From: Planobacterium oryzisoli
Lineage (GTDB): Bacteria > Bacteroidota > Bacteroidia > Flavobacteriales > Weeksellaceae
DNA: 64,000 bases
Direction: 5' to 3'
NCBI RefSeq assembly: GCF_015354315.1
Contig: NZ_JADKYY010000005.1
Span: 115,644 to 179,643 of the forward strand
Shown: in pieces, positions 10,193 through 18,727 of the stretch
Position numbering within the stretch: position 1 is the first letter of the stretch
How the letters are laid out: each line of letters starts with the position of its first letter
Notes under the pieces: model-generated
Database searches by the model: none
Told to the model about the DNA's origin: nothing
What the model saw: the letters and a program-made list of their open reading frames with translations, nothing else
Position numbers and translations under genes: made by a program

Positions 10193-11935
10193 CTAGGCAT
10201 CATGGCTTGAAAGTTGAATCTGCGCCTTGTAAAGGGACGAATAATAGCCGCCTAATGCAAGAAGCTCCTGGTGGGTTCCGGTCTCTACAATACGGCCGCT
10301 GTCCATTACAATAATTTTATCGGCTCCCTGGATGGTGGAAAGGCGGTGGGCAATAATTATCGAGGTTCTGCCCTTGGTGATTTTTTCCGTTGCCCTTTGA
10401 ATTAATTTCTCACTTTGTGGATCAATCGAAGAGGTGGCTTCGTCCAGGATCAGAATTTTAGGGTCGGAAAGGTAGGCACGAAGGAATGAGAGCAGCTGCC
10501 TTTGCCCAAGCGAAATACTCGAGCCGCGCTCACTTACCTCAAAGTCGTACCCCCCCGGAAGGCTCTGAATGAATTCATCCACCTCGATCTCCCGCGCCGC
10601 TTTCTGCATGCGCTCAAGGGTGATGGAATCGTCTCCAAAGGCCAGATTCTCATAGATCGTTCCGTGGAAAAGAAATACATCCTGCAATACCACCCCTACA
10701 TGGCTTCTAAGACAGTAGAGCTCGTAGTGTTTCACATCTACTCCATCAATGGTGATTTTTCCTGACTCAATATCGTAGAGTCGGGTGATAAGCGATATGA
10801 TGGTGGATTTACCGGCGCCGGTGGCTCCTACAATAGCCACGCTGTCCCCCGGCTCCACCTTAAAGCTGATACCTTGGAGTACCTTCTGGTTCTGGTCGTA
10901 GGAAAAATGCACGTCCTCGAAGGTGATGCGGCCCTCGAAGTGCTCTTTCTTAAAGGTACCGTGGTTGGGTATGGCAAGGTCCTGGTCCATAAGACCCAGC
11001 ACACGCTCGGCTCCCACAATGCCACGCTGGATGTTATTGAAGCGGTCGGCAATCTGGCGCAGTGGTCGTATCAGCATGGAGATATACTGTATGAATGCAA
11101 TCACCACTCCGGCTGTGATTGTAATATACCCTCCGTAGAAAAGGATAAACCCTATGAAAAGAGAGGAGATAAGTTCAACCACTGGAAAGAATAGCGAAAA
11201 AATAAACACCGTACGTAAGAGCGCTCCTTTCAGAGTGAGGTTAATCGATTCAAATTTTTTATACTCCTGCTGCTCCCTCCCAAAGACTTGTATTAATTGC
11301 ATACCCGAAAGCCTCTCCTGTACAAAAGAGTTCTGGTTGGCTGTCCACGTACGCTCCTCTCCAAAGGCTTTTTTGAGACGCTTCTGGAAAAAACGTGTGA
11401 TAACCACCATGAGGGGGAGAATAAGCAGAGTGATGTAACTGAGGTGGGTGTTTGTATTGAACATCATCACAAGGACAAAGACAATGCGAAGGATGTCCCC
11501 AAAGACCATGAGAAATCCGTCGGTATAGACTGTAGCAATGGTCTCTACATCTCCTACGGCGCGGGTCACCAGCTGACCGATCGGAGTTTTATCAAAGAAA
11601 GATGTCTTAAAGTATATAAGCTTCTCGTAGAGTTTCTCGCGTATATCACGGATTACATTCTGCGAGATGAAGTTAGAGAAATAAACCAGGAAGAAATTAA
11701 GGAACGTCTCTAGAAACACCAGTCCCACTAGCCAATAAATATGCTTAAGCATCAAGTCGCGGTCCGAAAGCCGGATAATGTCATTATCCACGATCTGCAT
11801 GGTGAGGTATGGCCGATAGGTCGAGACCACCGAGAGAAGCACCGAGATTACCAAGGCGAATACAAACCAGGTGCGGAATTTCATTCCGATTAGAAAAAGT
11901 CGCCGAAGCAGTTGCCAGGTATTGGTTTTATTCAT
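10193..11935 (-). CDS. ABC exporter, fused permease/ATPase (MsbA-like)
   Basis: A 580-residue half-transporter, working as a homo- or heterodimer in the inner membrane. Six transmembrane helices occupy about residues 15-300. The C-terminal ATPase has Walker A GATGAGKST, a signature loop ISLGQRQ in place of canonical LSGGQRQ, Walker B ILILDEATSS and the H-loop IIAHRLST. Such variant signatures occur in Bacteroidota MsbA-like exporters. The substrate is unknown; lipid or drug export is typical. It is the only gene of its transcript, with a TATTTTTG -7 box 17 nt upstream of the ATG (11953-11960). Confidence 0.9.
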   Translation of the reverse strand: MNKTNTWQLLRRLFLIGMKFRTWFVFALVISVLLSVVSTYRPYLTMQIVDNDIIRLSDRDLMLKHIYWLVGLVFLETFLNFFLVYFSNFISQNVIRDIREKLYEKLIYFKTSFFDKTPIGQLVTRAVGDVETIATVYTDGFLMVFGDILRIVFVLVMMFNTNTHLSYITLLILPLMVVITRFFQKRLKKAFGEERTWTANQNSFVQERLSGMQLIQVFGREQQEYKKFESINLTLKGALLRTVFIFSLFFPVVELISSLFIGFILFYGGYITITAGVVIAFIQYISMLIRPLRQIADRFNNIQRGIVGAERVLGLMDQDLAIPNHGTFKKEHFEGRITFEDVHFSYDQNQKVLQGISFKVEPGDSVAIVGATGAGKSTIISLITRLYDIESGKITIDGVDVKHYELYCLRSHVGVVLQDVFLFHGTIYENLAFGDDSITLERMQKAAREIEVDEFIQSLPGGYDFEVSERGSSISLGQRQLLSFLRAYLSDPKILILDEATSSIDPQSEKLIQRATEKITKGRTSIIIAHRLSTIQGADKIIVMDSGRIVETGTHQELLALGGYYSSLYKAQIQLSSHDA

Positions 11936-11952
11936 CAGTGTGTGGATTGATG

Positions 11953-11960
11953 CAAAAATA
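11953..11960 (-). promoter_or_regulatory. -7 promoter box of the ABC exporter
   Basis: Exact TATTTTTG on the minus strand, 17 nt before the ATG at 11935. The rest of the short gap up to truA (which ends at 12008) holds a 12-bp palindrome CCCCTATAGGGG (12005-12016) that covers the truA stop codon. Confidence 0.45.
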
Positions 11961-12007
11961 CGTATTGTTTTTTACTTTTTCAGTGCCTTCCCGCTGGGTG
12001 CATACCC

Positions 12008-12745
12008 CTATAGGGGCGTGGGATACCCGACATCGACCAGATAGAGACCGTGGGCCGGAGCCGACCCTGAAGCCTTAGCCCTACTTTTACTCTGAATGAT
12101 TCCGTGTAGGTCCTGCGCCTTTAGTTTTCCAAGTCCCACATCTACCAGGGTACCTACTATAGCCCGTACCATATTGCGAAGAAAGCGGTCCGCACAGATA
12201 CTGAAAACAAGGACGCCCTCTTTTTCTTCCCAAAAGGCGTGGTCGATGCGGCAAAGCGTGGTTTTGTTATCCGCCCCCACCTTGGAGAAACAGGCAAAAT
12301 CACTGTACTGAAGTACGATTTCTGCCCCTTTCTGCATGGCTTCTACATCAAGGCTGCGCGGATAGATACTCCAGCTCAATCCCTGCAGGAACGGATCCTT
12401 CTTAAGGGATATCAGGTACTGGTACCTGCGGTAGGTGGCATCGAACCGGGCATGGAAATCTTCTGAAACCGGCACGATCCTCTCTATCCAAATGTCAGCA
12501 GGAAGGTAGCGGTTAAGCCTAGTCACTAGGTCCTGCCGAAGACTCGGCTCAAAATCAAAATGGGCTACCATCTTTTTTGCGTGCACCCCCGTATCGGTTC
12601 TTCCTGCGCCCACGGTCTTTACCTGCGCTCCAAGCAGCATACTCAAGGCATCTTCCAAAGTGCCCTGCACGGAGACTTCCCGGGGTTGTATCTGGTAGCC
12701 GAAATAGGCAGAGCCATTGTAAGAAAATTCGATTGCGTACCTCAA
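12008..12745 (-). CDS. truA: tRNA pseudouridine(38-40) synthase TruA
   Basis: TruA isomerises uridines 38-40 in the tRNA anticodon stem. The protein begins RYAIEFSYNGSAYFGYQ, then carries the catalytic GRTDTGVHAKKM block (Asp of GRTD) and the C-terminal RFLRNMVRAIVGTLVDVGLGK. The open frame continues upstream to an ATG at 12922, but that extension lies antisense within the divergent phosphoesterase gene and does not resemble TruA. The TTG at 12745-12743 gives the correct N-terminus (about 245 residues, family-typical) and stands 18 nt after a TATTTTTG box. Initiation at TTG is therefore my choice. Confidence 0.92.
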   Translation of the reverse strand: MRYAIEFSYNGSAYFGYQIQPREVSVQGTLEDALSMLLGAQVKTVGAGRTDTGVHAKKMVAHFDFEPSLRQDLVTRLNRYLPADIWIERIVPVSEDFHARFDATYRRYQYLISLKKDPFLQGLSWSIYPRSLDVEAMQKGAEIVLQYSDFACFSKVGADNKTTLCRIDHAFWEEKEGVLVFSICADRFLRNMVRAIVGTLVDVGLGKLKAQDLHGIIQSKSRAKASGSAPAHGLYLVDVGYPTPL

Positions 12746-12750
12746 ATGCG

Positions 12751-12771
12751 TAACTTTGTACGGCAAAAATA
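12751..12771. promoter_or_regulatory. Interlocked divergent promoters of truA and the phosphoesterase
   Basis: TAACTTTG on plus (12751-12758) and TATTTTTG on minus (12771-12764) both match TAnnTTTG exactly and are 5 bp apart. The whole space between the two TTG start codons (12745 minus, 12778 plus) is 32 bp. Both mRNAs would have leaders of about 12-15 nt, and the two RNA polymerase footprints must overlap. Confidence 0.55.
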
Positions 12772-12777
12772 ACACAT

Positions 12778-13281
12778 TTGAAGAAGATACTCTTACTCTC
12801 CGACACACATTCCCATTGGGACGAGCGCCTGGAATACTACGCAAAAGGCGCCGACGAGCTCTGGCACGCGGGGGATTTTGGCAGCAAGGAGGTGGTGGAA
12901 AAACTCCAGGCCATCGCCCCACTACGCGGAGTATACGGAAATATTGACGGCGCAGAGTTACGCGCGGAGTTTCCAGAGTATCTGGATTTTACCCTGGAAG
13001 GGGTTAGGGTATTGATGCTCCACATTGGAGGATATCCCACGCGGTACTCCCCCAGGGCTAAAGAGCTGCTTAAAAATGGGCCCTTTAGTCTTTTCATTTC
13101 GGGACACTCCCACATCCTTAAAGTAATGCACGACAAGGATCTTAATCTTCTGCATCTTAATCCTGGCGCCGCAGGGAAAAGCGGATGGCATAAGGTCCGT
13201 ACCCTGCTTTCTTTTAGTATGGACGAAGGGGAAATCAAAGACCTTCAGGTGATAGAACTACCTAAACACACCGCCCTATGA
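12778..13281 (+). CDS. YfcE/MJ0936-family metallophosphoesterase
   Basis: A 167-residue calcineurin-like phosphodiesterase. Metal-binding motifs appear in order: LLSDTHSH (6-13), HAGDFGS (about 31-37), GNIDG (about 55-59), and SGHSH (about 111-115), with a final LNPGA. This is the compact YfcE-type layout; natural substrates are unclear, and purified relatives hydrolyse phosphodiesters. The start is a TTG at 12778 (next in-frame Met is far inside), 19 nt after the TAACTTTG box. It overlaps the Smr gene by 4 nt (ATGA), suggesting a two-gene operon. Confidence 0.88.
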   Translation: MKKILLLSDTHSHWDERLEYYAKGADELWHAGDFGSKEVVEKLQAIAPLRGVYGNIDGAELRAEFPEYLDFTLEGVRVLMLHIGGYPTRYSPRAKELLKNGPFSLFISGHSHILKVMHDKDLNLLHLNPGAAGKSGWHKVRTLLSFSMDEGEIKDLQVIELPKHTAL

Positions 13282-13772
13282 AAGTAGGAGACCGCGTCTC
13301 AGTAATAGAAGAGGACCTTCGTGGCACCGTAACGAAAATATCCAAAGGAAATGTCGAGTTCTCCGACGCGCACGGATTTGTACATACCCGTAGCACCTCA
13401 GAAGTGGTACTTTACAGTCCGGAGCTCTACCATGAGGTTGTCCCCACAAATAAGGAGATCCCACAAAAGCCGAAAAGCAAAAAGCACCAGAAAAAACCTC
13501 TGGTGCTGGATTTACATATTGATAAACTTAGCAATACCCCTGAGAAACTCTCCCCCCAGGAGCGACTGTGGCTACAAAAGGATCAGCTGCGCAAGACGCT
13601 CGAATTCTGTAAGACACACCGCCTAAAGCGCCTTGAGATCATCCACGGCGTGGGCGAAGGAATCTTACAACAGCTCGTTATAGACCTTTTGGATTCATCG
13701 GTTGGTCTTTCCTACCACCATACCGCCATCCTTAAAGAACAAAGCGGCTCGGTGCTGGTAGAATTTACTTAA
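13278..13772 (+). CDS. Smr domain protein
   Basis: A 164-residue protein with an N-terminal beta-rich, KOW-like segment (KVGDRVSVIEEDLRGTVTKIS), a basic linker (about residues 57-72, KPKSKKHQKKP), and a C-terminal Smr domain with its LDLHIDKL and HGVGEGIL motifs. Smr domains, the C-terminal part of MutS2, nick or bind branched DNA or RNA. This is the stand-alone short form common in Bacteroidota. It is cotranscribed with the phosphoesterase (4-nt overlap). Its 3' end overlaps the convergent DUF6370 gene by 8 bp. Confidence 0.85.
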   Translation: MKVGDRVSVIEEDLRGTVTKISKGNVEFSDAHGFVHTRSTSEVVLYSPELYHEVVPTNKEIPQKPKSKKHQKKPLVLDLHIDKLSNTPEKLSPQERLWLQKDQLRKTLEFCKTHRLKRLEIIHGVGEGILQQLVIDLLDSSVGLSYHHTAILKEQSGSVLVEFT

Positions 13773-14079
13773 CGGGTTTTTCCAAGTAGGCAAAACGTGT
13801 GGCGTGGAATTTACTACCCTTAATCTGACCCGATACGCGCGCCTGCTTTTTCATCATACAGTATCCATCGCTGGCATGGGCATCGCCAAAGACTTTTTTG
13901 TCTATTCCTTCCACGTGGTAGATCTTACCGCCATAGTTGATGGCCATATGGCATCCTTTATCGGTCTTCAGGTCGTACTGGCACATACCACAACCAACTT
14001 CCACCACCTTGTTTTCCAATTTTTGCCCAAAAGCGATCATGGAGAACCCAAGCATAAGTACAAATAAGAATTTTTTCAT
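13765..14079 (-). CDS. DUF6370-like small exported cysteine-rich protein
   Basis: A 104-residue protein with a clear signal peptide (MKKFLFVLMLGFSMIAFGQ, 1-19). The mature part has a VEVGCGMCQYDL motif, a further Cys-His pair (GCHMAI), an IYHVEG segment and a DGYCMMKKQARVSGQI block. The CxxC and CH pairs suggest metal binding; this family is known as DUF6370, function unknown. It is monocistronic. A perfect palindrome TTTACTGCAGTAAA sits 31 nt upstream of the ATG and may be its operator. Confidence 0.75.
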   Translation of the reverse strand: MKKFLFVLMLGFSMIAFGQKLENKVVEVGCGMCQYDLKTDKGCHMAINYGGKIYHVEGIDKKVFGDAHASDGYCMMKKQARVSGQIKGSKFHATRFAYLEKPVK

Positions 14080-14109
14080 TGCTCTGTGATTTTACTAATT
14101 TTCAATTTA

Positions 14110-14123
14110 TTTACTGCAGTAAA
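14110..14123. promoter_or_regulatory. 14-bp palindrome upstream of the DUF6370 gene
   Basis: TTTACTGCAGTAAA is perfectly self-complementary and lies 31-44 nt upstream of the minus-strand ATG at 14079, where the -33/-7 region would be (a near-box TAAATTG is just downstream). It fits a dimeric regulator site; no regulator is identified. Confidence 0.4.
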
Positions 14124-14211
14124 GGTACATCATAATATACATTACAGAGTATGATTCTACGCATGTTCCTCAAAGGATTTTCTACGTGGAAACTATACCG
14201 AATAATTTTAA

Positions 14212-14219
14212 TAAATTTG
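14212..14219 (+). promoter_or_regulatory. -7 promoter box of the DUF3822 gene
   Basis: Exact TAAATTTG with the ATG only 10 nt downstream, so the leader would be about 5 nt. Confidence 0.5.
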
Positions 14220-14229
14220 CATCTGCACT

Positions 14230-14943
14230 ATGAAAAGCCTCAACCTACTTCTTTCGCAAAGCGCCCTGCACTACCAAATTGTAAAAGGACGCAGCATCGT
14301 AAAGGAATACGACTACGCCACCACCGAAGAACAGCCCGAGCTCCCGCTGCAATCAATCTTGGAGGATCTCTTAAAAGAGGAGTATACACATATTAAGGTC
14401 TATTCCGCCCTAAACCGCTTTTCTATGATGCCTGAGGGATTCAAGGAGCACGAGCTAGGGCACGCACTAGTGAATTTCAATGCCACGCCCCGCCAGGGAG
14501 AGGAACTGATGTTGGCAGTGAGCAAGAAATTTGGCCTGCAGTTCTATTATACTTTCCCTGAGGCACTGTACCAGAAAATAAAATCCAGTAAAGCCCGCGT
14601 GAGCTTTACTTTCAGCGGAGAGAAACTCCTTTCCCTACTTTCCACCAAAGGCCGCAGCGAAGTACATGTCAACCTCTACCATAACCAGTGTGAGTTTGTG
14701 GCCCTGCGCGATAAGAAAGTGCTGCTCTACAACAACCTCGACGTGAATTCCGAAGTGGACTTTCTGTACTTCATCCTTTTTACACTTAGCAAACTGGATT
14801 TTTCTCTTCCCACCACCCGTTTTTATGTCTATGGGGAGACCTCAAAGAACCAGACCTTTATCTCGGAACTGGATAAGTTTTCTTCGCATCTGAAGATTCT
14901 CTACGACAACATCCCCGGCAAACACTTCATCCTACAAAACTAA
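14230..14943 (+). CDS. DUF3822 family protein
   Basis: A 237-residue cytosolic protein without signal peptide or membrane segment. It matches DUF3822, a Bacteroidota family thought to have an actin/hexokinase-like fold and generally encoded immediately upstream of rsmD, as here. No catalytic motif is certain from the sequence. The ATG at 14230 (MKSLNLLLSQSALHYQIVKG) stands right after a promoter box. A G+C-rich hairpin (CCTCTCCC / GGGCGAGG, about 14945-14967) separates it from rsmD. Confidence 0.75.
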   Translation: MKSLNLLLSQSALHYQIVKGRSIVKEYDYATTEEQPELPLQSILEDLLKEEYTHIKVYSALNRFSMMPEGFKEHELGHALVNFNATPRQGEELMLAVSKKFGLQFYYTFPEALYQKIKSSKARVSFTFSGEKLLSLLSTKGRSEVHVNLYHNQCEFVALRDKKVLLYNNLDVNSEVDFLYFILFTLSKLDFSLPTTRFYVYGETSKNQTFISELDKFSSHLKILYDNIPGKHFILQN

Positions 14944-15042
14944 ACCTCTCCCTTGGTGGGGCGAGGGTAATTTATAGGACCAGGATTTTTGCCCTTGGAG
15001 GCGATACTGTATCTTTACACCCAAACACCAAACACAACCCCC

Positions 15043-15654
15043 ATGTTTCGAATCATATCCGGCCGCTGGAAGGCCAAGAAAATAGCAGCTCCCAAAAATT
15101 TTGACGTACGTCCCACCACAGACTTTGCTAAAGAGGCCCTCTTCAGCATTCTTGAGCACCGGTACGATTTGCCCTACGTAGCAGTTCTGGACCTGTTTGC
15201 CGGGATTGGTTCGATCTCTCTGGAATTCGCCTCGCGCGATACCCAGGACATAACCGCTGTGGAAAACAATGCGCGCCACGCGGGATTCATTTCCCAGACG
15301 GCGCACGAGCTGGAACTTTCCCTGCAGATTAGCGTGCTGCGGTACGACGTATACGAATACCTCAAGAAAAACCAGAAGAAGAAAGCCTACGACATCGTCT
15401 TTGCCGATCCTCCATTTGAGCAGACCGACGAGAAAAAATACCTCCAGCTCATAGATCAAGTACTCAAGGGAGAATACCTAAAACCCGGAGGTGTATTTAT
15501 CCTAGAGCACGCCGCGCGCCTGAAACTTCAGCATCCGGCCATTGAAGAATCGCGTAAATACGGGAACCTTAATTTCTCGTTCATTCCGTACAGTGAGCCC
15601 TTAGCGAAGGACAATGAAAATAGTGCTACAGAGGATGAAGTTCCAGGGGAATAG
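15043..15654 (+). CDS. rsmD: 16S rRNA (guanine966-N2)-methyltransferase RsmD
   Basis: RsmD methylates G966 of 16S rRNA on the assembled 30S subunit. The start MFRIISGRWKAKKIAAP at 15043 matches the family; the frame is open further upstream to 14989 but that part is not family-like. Motifs: SAM-binding LDLFAGIGSISLEFASR (about 48-64) and catalytic DPPF in FADPPFEQ (about 119-126). Total 203 residues. The last ~10 residues are acidic and overlap the convergent murI gene by 29 bp. A near-consensus box TATCTTTA lies at 15010-15017. Confidence 0.92.
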   Translation: MFRIISGRWKAKKIAAPKNFDVRPTTDFAKEALFSILEHRYDLPYVAVLDLFAGIGSISLEFASRDTQDITAVENNARHAGFISQTAHELELSLQISVLRYDVYEYLKKNQKKKAYDIVFADPPFEQTDEKKYLQLIDQVLKGEYLKPGGVFILEHAARLKLQHPAIEESRKYGNLNFSFIPYSEPLAKDNENSATEDEVPGE

Positions 15655-16456
15655 AATTCCCAAAAATCTTCTTGGAAATCTTCTCGAAGTTCCGCGTGAG
15701 ATCCGACACATAGAACTTATGGTAGGTGCCCTTAGTTTCGGTATTGAGGAGATTATGCTGCTCCAGCTCCGTCTTAAGCGCCGAGATCACGATTCTCGGA
15801 GAGTCAATTACCCGTACACGATTACCGTAAAAATGACGGATCTCCTCGATCAGCAGCGGATAATGGGTACAGCCTAAAATCAGCGTCTCGATATTCTTAA
15901 GCTTAGGCGAGGATAGGTAGTTGTAAATAATGGAATGGGTGATCGGATGGTTCTTAAATCCCTCCTCTATCGCTGGAACCAAAAGGGGCGTAGCGAGTTC
16001 GTCGACCTTGATGAACTTATTGTGTTTTCTAATACTTTTCTTATAGAGCCCTGAGCAGACGGTGGCTTTGGTAGCAATCACCCCCACATTGGTGTGGATT
16101 TCAAAAGCTACTTTTTCGGCAACCGGAGAAATGACGTCAATCACGGGAACTCTTCCCTGTACCAGTTCCAGTACCTCTTTCAGAGCATTGGCAGTAGCCG
16201 TATTACAGGCTATTACAATGGCCTTGCAATTCTGGGACAGTAAAAAATCCGTAATCTTAGTCACATACCCTACAATGGCCTGCGGGCTCTTGTCTCCGTA
16301 GGGGAGGTGTTTGGTATCCCCATAATAAATGAAATTCTCCAGGGGGAGCATGCGCTTTAGTTCACGCGCCACGGTAAGGCCCCCGACTCCAGAGTCAAAT
16401 ATTCCGATAGGTTGGCAGGGGGAAAGATGCGAATAATCCGGTTTTTTCTTTTTCAA
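15626..16456 (-). CDS. murI: Glutamate racemase MurI
   Basis: MurI makes D-glutamate for peptidoglycan. The 276 residues include the substrate loop IFDSGVGGLTVARELK (about 19-34), the first catalytic Cys in IVIACNTATANAL and the second in LGCTHYPLL, all at expected spacing. Translation begins at a TTG (16456-16454) giving KKKKPDYSHLS; no ATG fits. A TAATTTTG -7 box at 16480-16473 is 16 nt upstream. The 3' end overlaps rsmD tail to tail. Other precursor genes (ddl, murA, murB) are scattered through the window. Confidence 0.95.
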   Translation of the reverse strand: MKKKKPDYSHLSPCQPIGIFDSGVGGLTVARELKRMLPLENFIYYGDTKHLPYGDKSPQAIVGYVTKITDFLLSQNCKAIVIACNTATANALKEVLELVQGRVPVIDVISPVAEKVAFEIHTNVGVIATKATVCSGLYKKSIRKHNKFIKVDELATPLLVPAIEEGFKNHPITHSIIYNYLSSPKLKNIETLILGCTHYPLLIEEIRHFYGNRVRVIDSPRIVISALKTELEQHNLLNTETKGTYHKFYVSDLTRNFEKISKKIFGNSIPLELHPL

Positions 16457-16472
16457 AAGTGGGACCTTTTTA

Positions 16473-16480
16473 CAAAATTA
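16473..16480 (-). promoter_or_regulatory. -7 promoter box of murI
   Basis: Exact TAATTTTG on the minus strand, 16 nt before the TTG start. It gives murI a promoter of its own rather than relying on hemW read-through. Confidence 0.5.
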
Positions 16481-16511
16481 CATTTTTTATGCGAAGCTGC
16501 AGTCGGGACAT

Positions 16512-17642
16512 TTACGTCTCGAGGTAAAAAAGATCGGAGGCGATACCGTCAGAGAGGAACCAGTGCGCTACCGGCACCGAAAGAAAATGCCCCTTGGCTA
16601 CCAAAAGACCCTGCTGCAGTTTTTTTTCAGACTCTCTTTTGAAATGTGCCTCCATAGACTCATTAAGTAAGGGGGCCAGCGTCCGTACATCGACCCCTTC
16701 AAGGGTCCTAAGGCCTACCATAATCCGCTCGTTATAGCGCTCACTGTCCGAGAGTATTTCAGACTCCATACGCACAGCAGGCTCATGGAGGTGTTTTAGA
16801 TAGAGTGCATTATTTGCAATGTTCCAGCTTCTTTTCCTGCCTCCATCGAAGGAATGGGCGGAAGGGCCTATGCCCAGATAGGGCCTAGAGCCCCAGTAGG
16901 CGGCGTTGTGCCTAGAGCGCTTTCCAGGGAGGGCAAAATTGGAAATCTCATAGTGTTCAAAGCCTTGGGAAGAGAGATATTCGTGTACGTAGTCAAACGC
17001 CTGGGCCTGTACCTTTTCTTCAGGTGCAGGGACCTTTCCTGTTTCCACCCAGTGATGGAGCGCTGTCCTTGGCTCTACGGTCATGGCGTAGGAAGAGATA
17101 TGTACCACCCCTAAGGCCACCGCCTTCTCCAGATTTTTTCTCCACTCCCCAAGCTCCGTGCCTGGAGAGCCGTAAATAAGATCAAGCGATATGTTGGTGA
17201 TTCCCATATCCTGAGCTCTTTTTATGGAATCCTCTGCCTGGGAGGCACTGTGGGCCCGGTTCATAAGGCGCAGGTCCTTTTCAAAAAAACTCTGCGTTCC
17301 CACCGAAAGCCGGTTCACGCCTATCTCCTTAAGTTCTCTTAAGTACCCCGCGCTTAGATCGTCCGGATTTGCCTCCAGGGTAAATTCCAGATGGGAATCC
17401 AGAACATACTGCTTTTCCACGGCATCTACGATGCGGCCCAGATCTTTCGAGGAGAGTAGCGAGGGGGTGCCGCCTCCAAAATAAAGCGTTTCTATATGAG
17501 GGTTTTCTAGCTCGTCGCGGCGCTGCTCTAGCTCTGAAATCAGCCCCTGTACCATAGGCTCCATCTGCTGCAGTGAAGTGGAGAAATGAAAGTTGCAGTA
17601 GGAACATTTTTGCGCGCAAAAGGGAATATGAAAATAAAGCAT
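16512..17642 (-). CDS. hemW: Radical SAM haem chaperone HemW
   Basis: HemW binds haem and a 4Fe-4S cluster and delivers haem to target enzymes; it was formerly annotated as oxygen-independent coproporphyrinogen oxidase. The radical SAM motif CxxxCxxC is at Cys9, Cys13 and Cys16 (PFCAQKCSYCNFH), without the extra Cys typical of HemN, which supports HemW. The 376-residue length fits. GGGTPSLL and the HISSYAMTVEPRT block follow. The ATG at 17642 comes 3 nt after the stop of the rluD-like gene upstream, so these two are an operon. Confidence 0.92.
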   Translation of the reverse strand: MLYFHIPFCAQKCSYCNFHFSTSLQQMEPMVQGLISELEQRRDELENPHIETLYFGGGTPSLLSSKDLGRIVDAVEKQYVLDSHLEFTLEANPDDLSAGYLRELKEIGVNRLSVGTQSFFEKDLRLMNRAHSASQAEDSIKRAQDMGITNISLDLIYGSPGTELGEWRKNLEKAVALGVVHISSYAMTVEPRTALHHWVETGKVPAPEEKVQAQAFDYVHEYLSSQGFEHYEISNFALPGKRSRHNAAYWGSRPYLGIGPSAHSFDGGRKRSWNIANNALYLKHLHEPAVRMESEILSDSERYNERIMVGLRTLEGVDVRTLAPLLNESMEAHFKRESEKKLQQGLLVAKGHFLSVPVAHWFLSDGIASDLFYLET

Positions 17643-17645
17643 GGC

Positions 17646-18722
17646 TTAGCGGGTAGAAAGGTAGGTGCGCCATTTTTCCAGAGCCTGCTGCATATCTTGG
17701 GGCATAGGGCTTTCAAAATGCATATACTCCTTAGTAGTAGGATGAATAAATCCAATGGTATGGGCATGCAGCCCATGGCGGGGAAGTGTTTGGAACTGGT
17801 TCTGTATAAACTGCTTGTATTTGGGAAGGTTCTCTCCCCGAAGCGGAATATGCCCCTCGTAGCGCTCGTCGTTAAAGAGGGTATGTCCTATGTACTTGAA
17901 ATGCGCCCGGATCTGGTGGGTTCTTCCCGTCTCGAGCTTGCATTCCACCCAGGTCATATAACGCAGTCTTTCAATCACTTTATAATGCGTCACGGCATGC
18001 TTTCCATGCTCTCCCTGAGGATAAACACTCATCTGCATGCGGTTCTTTGGGTGCCTTCCGATATGTCCTGTGATCGTTCCTTCGTCTTCCTTTACATTGC
18101 CCCACACAAAGGCCCAGTACAGACGGTGGGTCTTGCGGTCAAAGAACTGTTTGGCAAGAAAACTCAGAGAGTACTCGTTTTTGGCAATAACCAGCAGACC
18201 TGAGGTATCCTTATCAATACGGTGTACCAGTCCGATACGGTCCAAATCCGTCTCCAGACCTTGCTGCTGGAAATGGAAAGCCAGGGCATTGACCAGTGTG
18301 GAGTCCCAATTCCCAAAGCCGGGATGAACTACCATCCCTGGGTCCTTGTCCACTACAAGCACGTCCTGGTCCTCATAGATGATCTTAATAGGTATATCTT
18401 GGGGAACGATCACGTTCTCTCTAGGCGGTGTGCTCAGCAGCACCGAAATCTGATCTCCAGGTTTGACGCGGTAGTTTTGTTTTACAGCCTGTCCATTGAC
18501 CTGCACGTTTCCAGCCCTGCAGCTCTGGGAAATTTTATTACGCGAAGAGTTCTGACGGTACAGCAGCAGAAACTTATCGATGCGCAAGGGTTCCTGCTTC
18601 TTATCCACAGTGATGCTTAGGTGCTCGTACAGCCCCGAAGTTTCTTCCTGATCCCCACTTTCCAGCCCTTCCAGGTCCAACTCGTCCTCAGGACCGAAAG
18701 GGGTTGTATTTTGTTCTGACAT
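17646..18722 (-). CDS. rluD: RluA-family pseudouridine synthase (RluD-like)
   Basis: A 358-residue rRNA pseudouridine synthase. It has an acidic N-terminal tail (1-30), an S4 RNA-binding domain (about 48-105: RIDKFLLLYRQNSSRNKISQ) and the catalytic RluA motif HRIDKDTSGLLVIAKN with the essential Asp. Size and S4 domain favour RluD (23S U1911/1915/1917), though RluC/RluA-type specificity cannot be excluded. Its ATG is only 9 nt after a terminator-like hairpin, with no recognisable promoter between, so expression may depend on read-through from the PASTA gene. Confidence 0.88.
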   Translation of the reverse strand: MSEQNTTPFGPEDELDLEGLESGDQEETSGLYEHLSITVDKKQEPLRIDKFLLLYRQNSSRNKISQSCRAGNVQVNGQAVKQNYRVKPGDQISVLLSTPPRENVIVPQDIPIKIIYEDQDVLVVDKDPGMVVHPGFGNWDSTLVNALAFHFQQQGLETDLDRIGLVHRIDKDTSGLLVIAKNEYSLSFLAKQFFDRKTHRLYWAFVWGNVKEDEGTITGHIGRHPKNRMQMSVYPQGEHGKHAVTHYKVIERLRYMTWVECKLETGRTHQIRAHFKYIGHTLFNDERYEGHIPLRGENLPKYKQFIQNQFQTLPRHGLHAHTIGFIHPTTKEYMHFESPMPQDMQQALEKWRTYLSTR

Positions 18723-18727
18723 ACTTT

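Noticed and set aside
12746..12922. N-terminal extension of TruA to ATG 12922
   Set aside because: The extra part is antisense to the phosphoesterase gene, does not resemble TruA, and precedes the predicted transcription start.
14944..14970. Hairpin CCTCTCCC/GGGCGAGG after the DUF3822 gene as a clear terminator
   Set aside because: The stem is interrupted and no T-tract follows, so it was only mentioned and not listed as a terminator.
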